A stretch of 64,000 nucleotides of DNA, taken from Thiomonas delicata. Lineage in GTDB: Bacteria > Pseudomonadota > Gammaproteobacteria > Burkholderiales > Burkholderiaceae_C. The stretch is from NCBI RefSeq assembly GCF_900088825.1, contig NZ_LT592171.1:854425-918424 (forward strand), read 5' to 3'. This document shows, in pieces, positions 8,819 to 17,096 of the stretch. The notes under the pieces were generated by a model. That model did not search any database and was not told the DNA's origin. It saw only the letters and a list, made by a program, of their open reading frames with translations. The first letter of the stretch is position 1. Each line of letters starts with the position of its first letter. Made by a program: the position numbers and the translations under genes.

Positions 8819-9835
8819 ATGACAACCGAAGATCTCAAAACCCAATTCCGCCAGCAATCTCAGGCAGCCCTCAGTCTCGACATCGCCTATATCGGCGTGG
8901 TGAACGGCCTGTTCAGCGCCTTGCATCGGCTGGGCCGTTCGACGCCGCAGGCGCTGGCGCAGGCTTCGTCCATGGACGAAGGCTATGTGCTGCGATGGTG
9001 TGACGCGGCGTTTGCGTTCGGCTACCTCGACGCGGATGGGGAAACCTTGACACTGACCCGCATGGGCGAGGCGATGCGCCCCGATGCGCCCGATACGCTC
9101 ATGCCCATGGCCGTGCAGTCCGTGTTGTCGGCCCATATGGCCGAACGCGCGGCCGGCCTGATGCGGACGGGTGAACGGCCGGGCGAATCGGTCCTCGCGG
9201 AGCGTGCCACCGTCTTGCCCTGGTTTGGCCCCATGCTCGAGGCCAGTTTCGGTCCGCTGTTCGAGCACACCATCTGCCCCGCGATTTCGGCCTTTGCCGA
9301 GGTTGACGCGCGCGGTGGGCTGGCTGTGGATCTGGGTTGCGGCAACGGTTGGTACCTGCGTGCCCTGGCCCGGCGCTGCCCAAAGCTGCGGGGTCTGGGG
9401 CTCGACGGTTTTGCCGAGAACATCGCCCAGGCCACCGCGCGAGCCGCCGCCGAAGGGCTGGAGCGTCGCTTGGCGTTCGAAACGGGTGACATCCACGATT
9501 TCAAACTGGACGAAGCCGCGGATCTCATTGCCATGAACCGCGCCTTGCACCATGTCTGGGAGAAAGACGCCGCCGGGATCTTCGCCTGGCTGCGTGACCA
9601 CCTGAAGCCCGGCGGCTATGCGGCCATCTGGGAGCCGGCATGGCCTGACGACCGCCAGGCGCTGCGCGATCCGGCCCGCAAGGGGCTGACCTTCCAGAAC
9701 CTGAGCGAGCACATCCAGGGTAACCATTTGCTGCGTCCGCAGGACATCGCCGACGCTTTCGCCAAGGTCGGCATGCGCGCCCGGATCCACCTGTTCGCAG
9801 GCGGCAACGAGGCTATGGTGGTGGCGCAGCGCTGA
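8819..9835 (+). CDS. Class I SAM-dependent methyltransferase with N-terminal winged helix
   Basis: A 338-aa protein. Residues 1-90 look like the winged-helix/dimerisation domain seen in O-methyltransferase-like enzymes. The SAM-binding Rossmann motif VDLGCGNGWYLRAL is near residue 165, with GDIHDFKLDEAADLIAMNRALHHV at the motif II/III region. The substrate is unknown. The ATG at 8819 begins MTTEDLKTQF. The next gene (LysE type) starts 24 bp after the stop, so the two are probably co-transcribed. Confidence 0.8.
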   Translation: MTTEDLKTQFRQQSQAALSLDIAYIGVVNGLFSALHRLGRSTPQALAQASSMDEGYVLRWCDAAFAFGYLDADGETLTLTRMGEAMRPDAPDTLMPMAVQSVLSAHMAERAAGLMRTGERPGESVLAERATVLPWFGPMLEASFGPLFEHTICPAISAFAEVDARGGLAVDLGCGNGWYLRALARRCPKLRGLGLDGFAENIAQATARAAAEGLERRLAFETGDIHDFKLDEAADLIAMNRALHHVWEKDAAGIFAWLRDHLKPGGYAAIWEPAWPDDRQALRDPARKGLTFQNLSEHIQGNHLLRPQDIADAFAKVGMRARIHLFAGGNEAMVVAQR

Positions 9836-9859
9836 GGTTTGCTGCGTCCCGGAGCATCC

Positions 9860-10507
9860 ATGCCGTCCTGGTCCGTTTATACGTTGTTCGTCGGCGTCGC
9901 GCTGGTCGCGGCCTTCACTCCAGGGCCTGCCGTGATGCTCGCGATTCACAACGCCATGCACTTTGGCTGGCGCCGCGCCCTGTGGTCGTCGCTGGGCAAT
10001 ATTTCGGGTCTTCTCGGCCTGGCGATGCTGAGCGCGGTCGGCGTCAACGCCTTGCTGCAGGCTTCCGAATGGGCGTTCACCATGGCCAAGCTGGTCGGGG
10101 CCGCCTACCTCATATGGCTGGGGGTTCAGCAATGGCGCCGCGCGGGCGATGCAGCGCGCCAGACGGTGGATGGGCCGGAACCGCCGATGCGAAGCGCGCA
10201 GAAGCCGCGCGAACTGTATCTCAAAGGTCTTGGCGTGGCGCTGACCAACCCGAAGGCGATTGCGTTCATCACCGCCTTGTTTCCCCAGTTCCTGGATGCC
10301 GCGCGACCGATGCTGCCGCAGTACCTTGCCCTGACGGCCACCTTCATGGCCATCTCGTTGCTGACGCTCAGCACCTACGCCGGCTTCGCCGTGTTCACCC
10401 GCAGGCGACTGAGCCTGTGGTTCGGCTCGGGCTGGCCACAGCGGGTTTCGGGCACGGTGTTTTGCGTTTTTGGCCTGGGGCTTCTGCGCCTGCATCGGAC
10501 CGTCTGA
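9860..10507 (+). CDS. LysE/RhtB family amino acid exporter
   Basis: A 215-aa inner-membrane exporter with the family N-terminus containing TPGPAVMLAIHNAMHFGWRR and the central YLKGLGVALTNPKA motif. Five to six hydrophobic segments are apparent, as usual for this family, which exports lysine, homoserine, threonine or related compounds. The substrate is not predictable. It lies 24 bp after a methyltransferase gene. Confidence 0.88.
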   Translation: MPSWSVYTLFVGVALVAAFTPGPAVMLAIHNAMHFGWRRALWSSLGNISGLLGLAMLSAVGVNALLQASEWAFTMAKLVGAAYLIWLGVQQWRRAGDAARQTVDGPEPPMRSAQKPRELYLKGLGVALTNPKAIAFITALFPQFLDAARPMLPQYLALTATFMAISLLTLSTYAGFAVFTRRRLSLWFGSGWPQRVSGTVFCVFGLGLLRLHRTV

Positions 10508-10673
10508 GCGATCTTCTCGCATCAGCCGCCTTGCTGCGGCAACGGGCCGCCACGGCGCCGCCGACGGTCAACCGGGACGGTATCTGGCCGAACCCATGCG
10601 CATGCCCCCGAAATGATGGATATTGCAACAGCCAGGGTCAACCTACGATCGGTGCCGGTTTCCGGGAGGCATC

Positions 10674-11531
10674 ATGGTTCTGTTCGAACGCGCGCACCAT
10701 TGGCTGGACCGCCTGACGACTTTGCCAGGTCTGCGACAGGCTTGCGCAATCCGGTACGAGCGGCGATTTGCGGGCAATCGCCGGGAAAACCTGTTTCGCG
10801 GCGTTTATGACAGCTTCGAGGCTGCCGCCGCGACGGCCCCTGCCGCAAGGCCGCTCGGCTACGACAATCCCGACTCGGCCCTGATGTACCGCGACCGCAT
10901 CCAGCGCGTCTATCCCAGTGACTACCCTGTTCTTTTCTGGCTGCAGTGGTTGTTTGCGCAGGGCTGCACCCATGTGTTCGAGTTGGGTGGGCATATCGGA
11001 ATCAGCTATTACGCCTACCAGCTGGTGATGTCTTATCCGGATGCGTTGCGCTGGGTGGTGTCCGATGTTCCGGCCGTGATGGAGCGAGGAACGGCCTTCG
11101 CGCGCAACAAGGACGGCCTCGGCAAATTGTCGTTCGACGGCGATTTTTCCCATGCGGCCGAAGCCGACGTCCTCATGGCTCTCGGCGTGTTGCAGTACTT
11201 GCCCGAAACCCTGGCGCAGCGACTCGCTGGCCTGCCGCGCTTGCCGCCCCATCTCATCGTCAACCTCACCCCCTTGCACGCAGAGCGCGGCTATTTCACG
11301 TTGCAGAGCATCGGCACCGCGTTTTGCCCCTATCGGATCGACGTGTTGCAACGGTTCATCGATGGATTCAAGGCTCTGGGCTATACCGTTCGCGATGCCT
11401 GGATCAATCCGGAGAAGTCTTGTGAAATCCCCTTCCATCCCCAGCACAGTCTTCGCCACTACCACGGCTTCTATTTGCGCCGCGATGATGCCGATGGCGC
11501 TTCAAGCTCGCGGAATCGCCTTGACAGATGA
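10674..11531 (+). CDS. Putative methyltransferase (TIGR04325-like)
   Basis: A 285-aa protein resembling the TIGR04325 putative methyltransferases often linked to surface polysaccharide loci. Visible features are FELGGHIGISYYAYQ near residue 104 (a motif I-like glycine segment), ADVLMALGVLQYLPE near 164, and a conserved C-terminus with HYHGFYLRR. The start at 10674 gives MVLFERAHHWLDRL. The gene stands alone, 113 bp upstream of tRNA-Asp. The methyltransferase role is inferred from motif I only. Confidence 0.7.
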   Translation: MVLFERAHHWLDRLTTLPGLRQACAIRYERRFAGNRRENLFRGVYDSFEAAAATAPAARPLGYDNPDSALMYRDRIQRVYPSDYPVLFWLQWLFAQGCTHVFELGGHIGISYYAYQLVMSYPDALRWVVSDVPAVMERGTAFARNKDGLGKLSFDGDFSHAAEADVLMALGVLQYLPETLAQRLAGLPRLPPHLIVNLTPLHAERGYFTLQSIGTAFCPYRIDVLQRFIDGFKALGYTVRDAWINPEKSCEIPFHPQHSLRHYHGFYLRRDDADGASSSRNRLDR

Positions 11532-11644
11532 ATCATCTTCACTTTATAGTTACCGTTTGCTGTTTGCAGAAAGCTTGGCACGGGCGGGCGGTTTCGCTGG
11601 CTCCGGTTTGAAACGCCGAGCATCTGCATGCAAATCCGGAATCT

Positions 11645-11721
11645 GGAGTGGTAGTTCAGTTGGTTAGAATACCGGCCTGTCACGCCGGGGGTCGCGGGTT
11701 CGAGTCCCGTCCACTCCGCCA
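11645..11721 (+). tRNA. tRNA-Asp (GTC)
   Basis: A 77-nt gene including an encoded CCA. The acceptor stem GGAGTGG pairs with CCACTCC, the anticodon stem CCGGC/GCCGG encloses CTGTCAC with anticodon GTC at 11679-11681, and the T-arm GCGGG-TTCGAGT-CCCGT is intact. Its 3' part from 11674 is the left attachment repeat of the genomic island, so the integrated element reconstitutes a functional tRNA. Confidence 0.97.
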
Positions 11722-11722
11722 A
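11674..11722 (+). repeat. attL: 49-bp direct repeat in tRNA-Asp
   Basis: Identical over 49 bp to 41314-41362. It starts in the 5' side of the anticodon stem and ends just past the encoded CCA. Covering the anticodon loop through the 3' end is typical for tyrosine integrases that recombine in the anticodon region. Confidence 0.93.
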
Positions 11723-11746
11723 AAAATACAAGTAAATCAATCAGTT

Positions 11747-11777
11747 AAAAAACCCCGCCATTGAGCGGGGTTTTTGC
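11747..11777 (+). terminator. Rho-independent terminator after tRNA-Asp (island-borne)
   Basis: AACCCCGC and GCGGGGTT form the stem around a short CATTGA-type loop, followed by a T run. It lies just inside the island. The original chromosomal terminator of tRNA-Asp appears to be the one beyond attR at 41374. Confidence 0.9.
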
Positions 11778-11802
11778 TTTTGGGCCTTCCATGAGGCTTT
11801 CA

Positions 11803-11873
11803 TTCCCACTGGATTCCCACAGGTTCATTCCGTTTACCGTTGTCTCTCGCTTTACATCCCACTGGGTTCCCAT
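11803..11873. repeat. Two integrase arm-type repeats at the left end
   Basis: TTCCCACTGGATTCCCAC at 11803-11820 and a near copy, ATCCCACTGGGTTCCCAT, at 11856-11873. A third copy, TTCCCACTGAATTCCCAC, lies at 41234-41251, directly upstream of the integrase start. Each is itself a doubled TTCCCAC unit. The symmetric placement inside both att sites suits integrase arm-binding sites; this is inferred from position and sequence only. Confidence 0.65.
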
Positions 11874-11996
11874 TCGTCGGTTGATCGGCCGAGCGGCCAG
11901 ATAAATCATTAGCTGTGATGTGACTGAGCTACGGCATTCTTCCTAGAAGTTCATTCTGGCTTGACAACGGTCTATTTTTATGGGAGATTTCATCCC

Positions 11997-12479
11997 ATGC
12001 AGCGAAAATTTTTCAACTGGCTGATGTTTGCGAGCACCGATTGGGTCGCTCGCGGTCGGGGTTGCGGTTCGAAAAAGACTCCTGCGAGGGTGACGGCGAT
12101 TCTTTTGCTCGCACCAGTCTGCGTTTGGCCCGCGAACGAAATAGCAGGCCTACTGGGCGCCCAGATCGTTACCCTGATGATTTTGCTTTTGCTGGGTGGA
12201 ATCGGTCTGGGTTACGCAATGCGTCAGGTGAGTGTCAAGCTGGCAGTACAGCGCAACGCAGTCGCGACAGCAGCGTCAAGAGCGTCGACACTGGTATCTC
12301 AAATTGCTCGCGCCATCGCGTTATCACTTCACAGCCTTGCGATCGCCAAGACGCTATCAACGACAGCCTTGCAACGTGCATGGAAGCCGAGGCCTTTGGC
12401 TTCTTTGGGGGCGCGTGCAATCGCGACCTTGGGCATCACGTCTCGACTGCTCCCTACGCCGATCTTTACCCGCGCTTAG
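11997..12479 (+). CDS. Hypothetical small membrane protein
   Basis: A 160-aa open frame starting at ATG 11997. Residues 30-80 include two hydrophobic segments (ILLLAPVCVWPA and IVTLMILLLLGGIGLGYAM); the rest is an A/S/R-rich tail of unconvincing composition. A GGAG lies about 11 bp upstream, a long spacing. No family is recognised. It is the first possible gene inside the island and may be spurious in its C-terminal half. Confidence 0.35.
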   Translation: MQRKFFNWLMFASTDWVARGRGCGSKKTPARVTAILLLAPVCVWPANEIAGLLGAQIVTLMILLLLGGIGLGYAMRQVSVKLAVQRNAVATAASRASTLVSQIARAIALSLHSLAIAKTLSTTALQRAWKPRPLASLGARAIATLGITSRLLPTPIFTRA

Positions 12480-12555
12480 CGGGCATAGGCTTACTCCCCT
12501 CCACGCCTGCTGAGTCTCCTGTTCCACAGGGGGGTGTCTCCGTCGGAGCGCCCTA

Positions 12556-12909
12556 ATGCAGGCAGATCAGGATCTCACGATCCGCACCAATTTTGAGTTT
12601 CTCACGGTCGCGGAGCATGCGCGTCAATTACGTCGCAAACCGCAAACCATCTACAACCGAATCAGCCAGGGCACGTGGCCCGTCAAAACAGTCCTTGTCG
12701 GTGGACGACGCCTGGTTCCGCGCCTGGAACATGAGCGATATATCCAGCAGCTGCTGATCCAGGCTGGCATTGCGCTGCTGGTTTGTGGGTCTGAGCCATC
12801 TATTTCTGTGGCTGGAAACGAAAATAGCGCGAGTTCGGAGAACCCCAAAAAACGCAGGGGCCGTCCGCGCGTTAGCGCCTTTCCGCTCCCAGTGAAAGGG
12901 GGCGCATGA
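12556..12909 (+). CDS. Excisionase-like helix-turn-helix protein
   Basis: A 117-aa protein. Residues 10-60 resemble MerR/excisionase-type DNA-binding domains: FLTVAEHARQLRRKPQTIYNRI followed by VLVGGRRLVPR. The C-terminal tail is basic and ends in PKKRRGRPR, an AT-hook-like motif. Such proteins steer integrase towards excision or regulate element genes. Its stop overlaps the next start (ATGA), placing it first in a run of co-translated genes. Confidence 0.65.
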   Translation: MQADQDLTIRTNFEFLTVAEHARQLRRKPQTIYNRISQGTWPVKTVLVGGRRLVPRLEHERYIQQLLIQAGIALLVCGSEPSISVAGNENSASSENPKKRRGRPRVSAFPLPVKGGA

Positions 12910-13334
12910 TGCCAACTGACGCCTTGCTGAGTCGCTTGGACGGCGTGCGACGCACCGGATCTGGGCGGTGGTTGGCCCGTTGCCCAGCGCATGATGATCG
13001 TCGCCCGAGCTTGGCCATTCGAGACTTGGGTGATGGTCGGATCTTGCTGCACGACTTCGGCGGTTGCGAGACGGAAGGCGTGCTTGCCGCTATAGGCATG
13101 ACCTGGGCCGACCTCATGCCGGCAAAGGCCGTCGACCATTACCGCCGGGCAGAGCGTGCTCCATTCCCCGCACTTGATGTTCTTCGCGCCCTTGAATTCG
13201 AGACCATGATCGTCGTGGGCGTTGCGGCCGCCATTGGTGTGGGCACACTACCCAACGAAGCTGACCGTCAGCGTGTGCATGTGGCTCATTCCCGAATTCT
13301 GGCCGGATTGCGGCTGGCAGGAGGAGGCGTATGA
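12906..13334 (+). CDS. Primase-type zinc-binding domain protein
   Basis: A 142-aa protein whose N-terminal half looks like the CHC2-type zinc finger of plasmid and phage primases: GSGRWLARCPAHDDRRPSLAI then LHDFGGCETEGVLAAIGM, with Cys/His/Cys ligands. The C-terminal half (about residues 70-142) has a hydrophobic segment and no recognised fold. No TOPRIM domain is present in this gene. It overlaps its neighbours on both sides by ATGA, indicating coupling to the HTH protein and the DUF3987 protein. Confidence 0.7.
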   Translation: MMPTDALLSRLDGVRRTGSGRWLARCPAHDDRRPSLAIRDLGDGRILLHDFGGCETEGVLAAIGMTWADLMPAKAVDHYRRAERAPFPALDVLRALEFETMIVVGVAAAIGVGTLPNEADRQRVHVAHSRILAGLRLAGGGV

Positions 13335-14815
13335 GTGCCATTGCCGAAGCTGACCATAGGCAAGAGGCCATCCGGCGTGGAGCGGCCATATTGGACGATA
13401 TTGCCGCCGCGTCTGGCCACTACCCAACAGCACGAGCCTTCCCGCGTCTAACGCTGGCCCAAGCCCTGGATCGCGCGCAAGCCATGCTCATGCAACCCAT
13501 GGGGCGCGGAGGTGGCGACTATCCTGTCGAAGCCCTGGGGCCGCTCGCCGAAGCTGCGCGCGACCTGGCTACTGGAGCACAAGTCGCGCCCGCTATGGCC
13601 GGGCAATCCTTGCTTGCGGCCGCTGCCCTGCTCGTGCAGTCCACCGCCAACGTGCGCAGCCTGGATGGGTCCTCAAGGCCCTTGAGCCTGTATTGCCTGA
13701 CCATCGCCCACTCGGGAGATGGGAAAGACAGTGCTGACCGCCCAGCCCTGCGCATGATCCACGATCACCAGCGCCAGGCAGGTGCTAAGTGGGAGGTTGA
13801 TCGCGCCGCATTCGAGGAGGCCAAGGCGAATCGCAAAAAGGGTGAACATCCTCCTGACCCTCCAGGCCCAGCGCCTTATCGTCTGGCCTCTGACCTGACG
13901 ATCGAAGGATTGCGACGCAGTTTCGCGGAGGGTGTGGCCGCACAAGGGATCTACTCGACCGAAGCAGGTGTGGTGCTGGCCGGGCACGCCATGAGTGCGG
14001 AGAACCGAACCAAAACAGCCGCCAACCTATGCGGGATGTGGGACCGTGGGCACATCAGCGTGCTGCGTGCAGGTGGTGGCCGCACAGAGCGCTACGGCGT
14101 GCGTTTGAGCGCTCACATGCTGATCCAGCCCGCTGCTCTGGGCGACGTGCTGAGCGACGAAACCTTGGCCGGTATCGGCTTCTGGCCGCGTTTCTTGCTG
14201 GCCTGGCCTGCGCCATTGGAGCCGCGCAAGTACCAGCCATGGCAACCCGACAACAGCGAAGCGATCCGCAGATACTGGGGCGATTGCGAGCGACTGCTGG
14301 CACGTCCCATGCCACTTGATTGTGACGGGTTGCCGGTGATCGAGTTGGACGACCATGCCGCCCAGCACATGGCCGCGTTCTTCGAAGCGATGGAGTCAGA
14401 GGGCCGTAAAGGCGGGTTGCGCGACGTGCGCCCCTTCGCCCTGCGAGCTACCGAACTGGCCTGCCGGATTGCGGGCGTTCTGGCGGCATTCAACGGCACG
14501 GGCACCATCGACATGGGCCTGGCGAAATGCGGTGCTGAGCTGGCGGCACATTCCCTCGAAAACTGGCAGGCCGCGCTTGCCGGCAGCGCTGACCCCGTGC
14601 CTGGCTGGGCCTTGGCCCTTTATCGGTGGCTGGCCACTCGGCGTGATCCAGTGGCGATCCGGGATCTGACCAAACTTGCCCCGGCTAGCGTGAGGCCGCG
14701 CAATCGGCGGGATGCGGCCATCGACCTGCTGAAAGTATATGGGCTGGTGGCGATCGACGAAGGCCACGTTGGTGCCTTGGGGGTGGAGTTGGGGGTAGAC
14801 CATGCGCCCGAGTGA
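13331..14815 (+). CDS. DUF3987 (YfjI-like) protein
   Basis: A 494-aa protein of the DUF3987 type common on islands and prophages next to primase-like zinc proteins. Visible stretches include LTIAHSGDGKDSADRPALR near residue 127, which replaces a Walker A in this family, GVVLAGHAMSAEN near 217 and GFWPRFLLAWP near 280. The family is often described as primase/helicase-associated, and a role in element replication is inferred. It overlaps the next gene by 14 bp. Confidence 0.7.
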   Translation: MSAIAEADHRQEAIRRGAAILDDIAAASGHYPTARAFPRLTLAQALDRAQAMLMQPMGRGGGDYPVEALGPLAEAARDLATGAQVAPAMAGQSLLAAAALLVQSTANVRSLDGSSRPLSLYCLTIAHSGDGKDSADRPALRMIHDHQRQAGAKWEVDRAAFEEAKANRKKGEHPPDPPGPAPYRLASDLTIEGLRRSFAEGVAAQGIYSTEAGVVLAGHAMSAENRTKTAANLCGMWDRGHISVLRAGGGRTERYGVRLSAHMLIQPAALGDVLSDETLAGIGFWPRFLLAWPAPLEPRKYQPWQPDNSEAIRRYWGDCERLLARPMPLDCDGLPVIELDDHAAQHMAAFFEAMESEGRKGGLRDVRPFALRATELACRIAGVLAAFNGTGTIDMGLAKCGAELAAHSLENWQAALAGSADPVPGWALALYRWLATRRDPVAIRDLTKLAPASVRPRNRRDAAIDLLKVYGLVAIDEGHVGALGVELGVDHAPE

Positions 14816-15479
14816 CATCGTTCGCGCGGTATTTGGGATGGCCCCACTGGCGGATGTTGCGGAACCTGCGGACGCCCGTATGGGAACTGGCGCGGTAGGT
14901 TTGCAGAACTTTGCGGACCGCTGCGGATACACCCCCAGCGGCCCAAATGTCCGCAAATTTCCGCAGCGATCCGCAAACCATTCGACACGCATCGGCGCTG
15001 GCGATCCGCAGCATCCGCAGGTTCCGCAGGTTCCGCAGCCCTTCTACAAATGGAGCAACTCGCGCACTCCATGGATGGGAGTCCATCGCACCGCCATTGC
15101 ACCCGAAGCGATGGAACGTGCCATCGAGTGGCTGAACTGGCTTTCTAGTCAGGGCATCGCGGTGGAAGCGGAGTCCTCTGGAGCATTACACCTATTTGGG
15201 CTTGATAGTGCCAGTCATGACGTCTGGCAAGAAGCTCAGGCGTTGGTGATCTGCCATGCAAATGAGTTGCGCGTGGCACTGCAGGCCGAGGTAATGGCTG
15301 CAGCGTCGATCCGCAAAGCCGCAGATCCATGTGGAGGCTGTCGACGCTCCCGTCACGGGCGGTGCATCACGCCGACCAGCCTAAATGGTCAAAGACTTAT
15401 GTGGTGCAGCGAATCAAGCAGGTGCTGGTCAAAGTACAGGAATGCCCAACAGCGCACAAAGCGTAAGGACAGCAAGTGA
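14802..15479 (+). CDS. Hypothetical island protein over a TCCGCAR repeat array
   Basis: A 225-aa frame with no recognised family. Residues 20-85 are encoded by DNA packed with TCCGCAA/TCCGCAG repeats and include the tripeptide repeat PQHPQVPQVPQP. From about residue 88 the protein looks more ordinary (TAIAPEAMERAIEWLNWLSSQG). A CxxC-rich segment near 195 (DPCGGCRRSRHGRCI) could bind metal. The first ATG overlaps the DUF3987 gene; a start further in is possible if the repeats are non-coding. Confidence 0.5.
   Translation: MRPSDIVRAVFGMAPLADVAEPADARMGTGAVGLQNFADRCGYTPSGPNVRKFPQRSANHSTRIGAGDPQHPQVPQVPQPFYKWSNSRTPWMGVHRTAIAPEAMERAIEWLNWLSSQGIAVEAESSGALHLFGLDSASHDVWQEAQALVICHANELRVALQAEVMAAASIRKAADPCGGCRRSRHGRCITPTSLNGQRLMWCSESSRCWSKYRNAQQRTKRKDSK
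14857..15316. repeat. Iteron-like array of 12 TCCGCA(A/G) heptamers
   Basis: Inverted copies (YTGCGGA) start at 14857, 14866, 14911 and 14921. Direct copies start at 14950, 14960, 14970, 15005, 15014, 15023, 15032 and 15310. Spacing within groups is 9 or 10 bp, close to one helical turn, so copies in a group face the same side of DNA. The array overlaps the start of a hypothetical gene directly after the primase-like and DUF3987 genes. Iterons or another protein-binding array are plausible. Confidence 0.6.
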
Positions 15480-15537
15480 TGGCCACCTGTGACTTCAATC
15501 GTACCGAGCCCAATCGAATTTGAAAAAGGACCAAATC

Positions 15538-15801
15538 ATGCAATTCCTCAAGACGATGCAAAGTGTAGGCAACACCGTTGTCCAGTTTCTGGCCGCCGTT
15601 TCGTACAGACTCGATCAGATCGAGTTTCGTATCACCCGCCGCGAACAGATCGGCAAGCTTGCCCAGCAGGCTGGTGTACTCGAACTGAGTGACACGCGCA
15701 TCCTCGCAGCGCTGCGCACACTGAAAACCGAGTACGCAGACCCAGACCCGACGGATCGACACACGGCCAGCCAGCGGTCCCGAGGGGAGGATGTGCAATG
15801 A
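15538..15801 (+). CDS. Small hypothetical protein upstream of mobC
   Basis: An 87-aa protein, MQFLKTMQSVGNTVVQFLAA onwards, with an amphipathic N-terminal half and a polar tail. A GAAAAAGGA stretch 6-10 bp upstream supports the ATG at 15538. Its stop overlaps the next start by ATGA, so it is coupled to the relaxase candidate and could be a mobilisation accessory factor. No family is recognised. Confidence 0.55.
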   Translation: MQFLKTMQSVGNTVVQFLAAVSYRLDQIEFRITRREQIGKLAQQAGVLELSDTRILAALRTLKTEYADPDPTDRHTASQRSRGEDVQ

Positions 15802-16508
15802 ATTTGCCGCACCTGTCCCATCCAGAAATATGGGCTCGCGCCCATGCCAAGCGTCGGCTGGTCCTCGATTGGCTGGCAGGCGGTGAGTGCTATTCAACAG
15901 TCCAACATCTGGCCATGTTGCTTGAGTTGTCGCGGCCGACCGTACATGACTTGCTCACGGCAATGGAACGCGACGGCTTGCTTCAGCATGAGTCGGTCGA
16001 AGCCAGTAAACGAAAAATCTGGGGTGTAACCCCGCATGGAATCGCACTCGCTTCGGTCGAAAAACCCGGCCCACATTTCGAGCGCGGTCGCGTTTCGGCT
16101 GGATTCATTCAGCATCACCTGGACACGCAGAAGGCACGGCTTCAAGCAGAGGCCAATGGCTGGATTGGATGGATGCCTGGCAAGCTTCTCTACGACATCG
16201 GCCTCAAGAAAATTCCCGACGCCTTGGCCACCACACCTGCCGGCCAGACCATCGCGATCGAGGTCGAGCGCACGATCAAGACTCCGAAGCGATACGCCGA
16301 GATCATCCCTATCACGCTGATGGACGTAAAGGCCGGTCGCTATGCCGCTGTCCATTACATCAGCCCGCAGGGCCATGCTTCCGCGATCTCGCGCGCGCTG
16401 CGCCGCGTCGAGAAAGTCAAAGTCGGAGGCGAGACCGTCAAGCTGACCGATGCGCATTTCACGCGTTTCAGCTTTCACGACTTGGCCGAATGGCCGCCAT
16501 CGCTATGA
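15798..16508 (+). CDS. Candidate MOBC-type relaxase (replication-relaxation family)
   Basis: A 236-aa protein. Residues 15-85 form a winged-helix domain (CYSTVQHLAMLLELSRPTVHDLL, ERDGLLQHE). Residues 125-210 hold PDALATTPAGQTIAIEVER followed by a Lys, reading as a PD-(D/E)xK-like D...ExE...K arrangement. MOBC relaxases, exemplified by CloDF13 MobC (also about 240 aa), combine a winged helix with a restriction-endonuclease-like core and belong to the replication-relaxation family. A VirD4/TraG-like coupling protein follows after a hairpin-rich gap, as expected for a mob module. Relaxase activity is inferred; a wHTH regulator is the alternative. Confidence 0.6.
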   Translation: MNLPHLSHPEIWARAHAKRRLVLDWLAGGECYSTVQHLAMLLELSRPTVHDLLTAMERDGLLQHESVEASKRKIWGVTPHGIALASVEKPGPHFERGRVSAGFIQHHLDTQKARLQAEANGWIGWMPGKLLYDIGLKKIPDALATTPAGQTIAIEVERTIKTPKRYAEIIPITLMDVKAGRYAAVHYISPQGHASAISRALRRVEKVKVGGETVKLTDAHFTRFSFHDLAEWPPSL

Positions 16509-16540
16509 ACAATGTGATGACCATCAGATGTGCGAGGTCA

Positions 16541-16620
16541 CCGACATCGGTCACCGACGGGTATCCCGACAAGGGTGTCGGCATGCCATGTCGGCACGCC
16601 CATCGACATGCCCTGCCGAC
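16541..16620. repeat. Cluster of six CCGAC/GTCGG pentamers
   Basis: CCGAC starts at 16541, 16554, 16566 and 16616; GTCGG at 16577 and 16590. The first pair sits in a 10-bp direct repeat GGTCACCGAC (16536 and 16549, 13 bp apart), and the inverted pair in GTCGGCA repeats also 13 bp apart. CCGAC at 16566 and GTCGG at 16577 form a small hairpin. The cluster begins 28 bp after the relaxase candidate's stop, as relaxase-binding repeats at an oriT might. Confidence 0.5.
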
Positions 16621-16835
16621 GGGCAGCTCATGTGAGGACAAGGCCAACGGGGGTCGTTCGATTCCGCTGTGCGGCCCCGGTGCTGGACGCACCGGCATCA
16701 AGCCTGCGGCTTTCGTCTTTCTGAACGCTAGGGCATTCACCCCCTTGCAAGCGGCCCGGCGGCGCGCGCTTCGCGCCCGCCTACCCCCAAACCAGGCACC
16801 GAACGTCATGCCGCGTCGCGGCCTGCCGATCGGTG

Positions 16836-17096
16836 GTTCTGCTACCGCAGAACTCTCGCACCGTGCGGAGCACGCTGCTCGACCCTGCGCACCTCGCATC
16901 GCTTTGCTCGCTGGTGCTGGCTTCTCGCATCGCTCGAAGTGTTTTGCGGGTAGGCGGGCGCGTTCCGCTTCCGCCGGGGGGCTGTGCCCCCGCTGCGCCA
17001 CCGCCTGCTTGGGCAGGCTTGCGCGGGCGACGCTTTGCAAGTGTGCCCTTGCAAAGCTGCCCGCACATGGCTTGCGGCCCCCCGCACTGCAGTGCG
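16836..17096. repeat. Series of five perfect hairpins
   Basis: Stems: GTTCTGC/GCAGAAC (16836-16853, 4-nt loop); GGGGGC/GCCCCC (16977-16991, 3-nt loop); GCCTGC/GCAGGC (17003-17018, 4-nt loop); GCTTTGCAAG/CTTGCAAAGC (17032-17057, 6-nt loop); and the 14-bp palindrome CGCACTGCAGTGCG (17083-17096). Five perfect stems with short loops in about 260 bp is far more than expected by chance, even at high GC. Confidence 0.6.

Noticed and set aside
8813-10522. A 569-codon minus-strand open frame
   Set aside because: Antisense to the methyltransferase and LysE genes, with Arg/Gln-rich unstructured composition.
14950-15038. A CRISPR-like array in the TCCGCA repeats
   Set aside because: The repeat is 7 bp with 2-3-bp gaps, far from the size of CRISPR repeats and spacers, and no cas gene is present.
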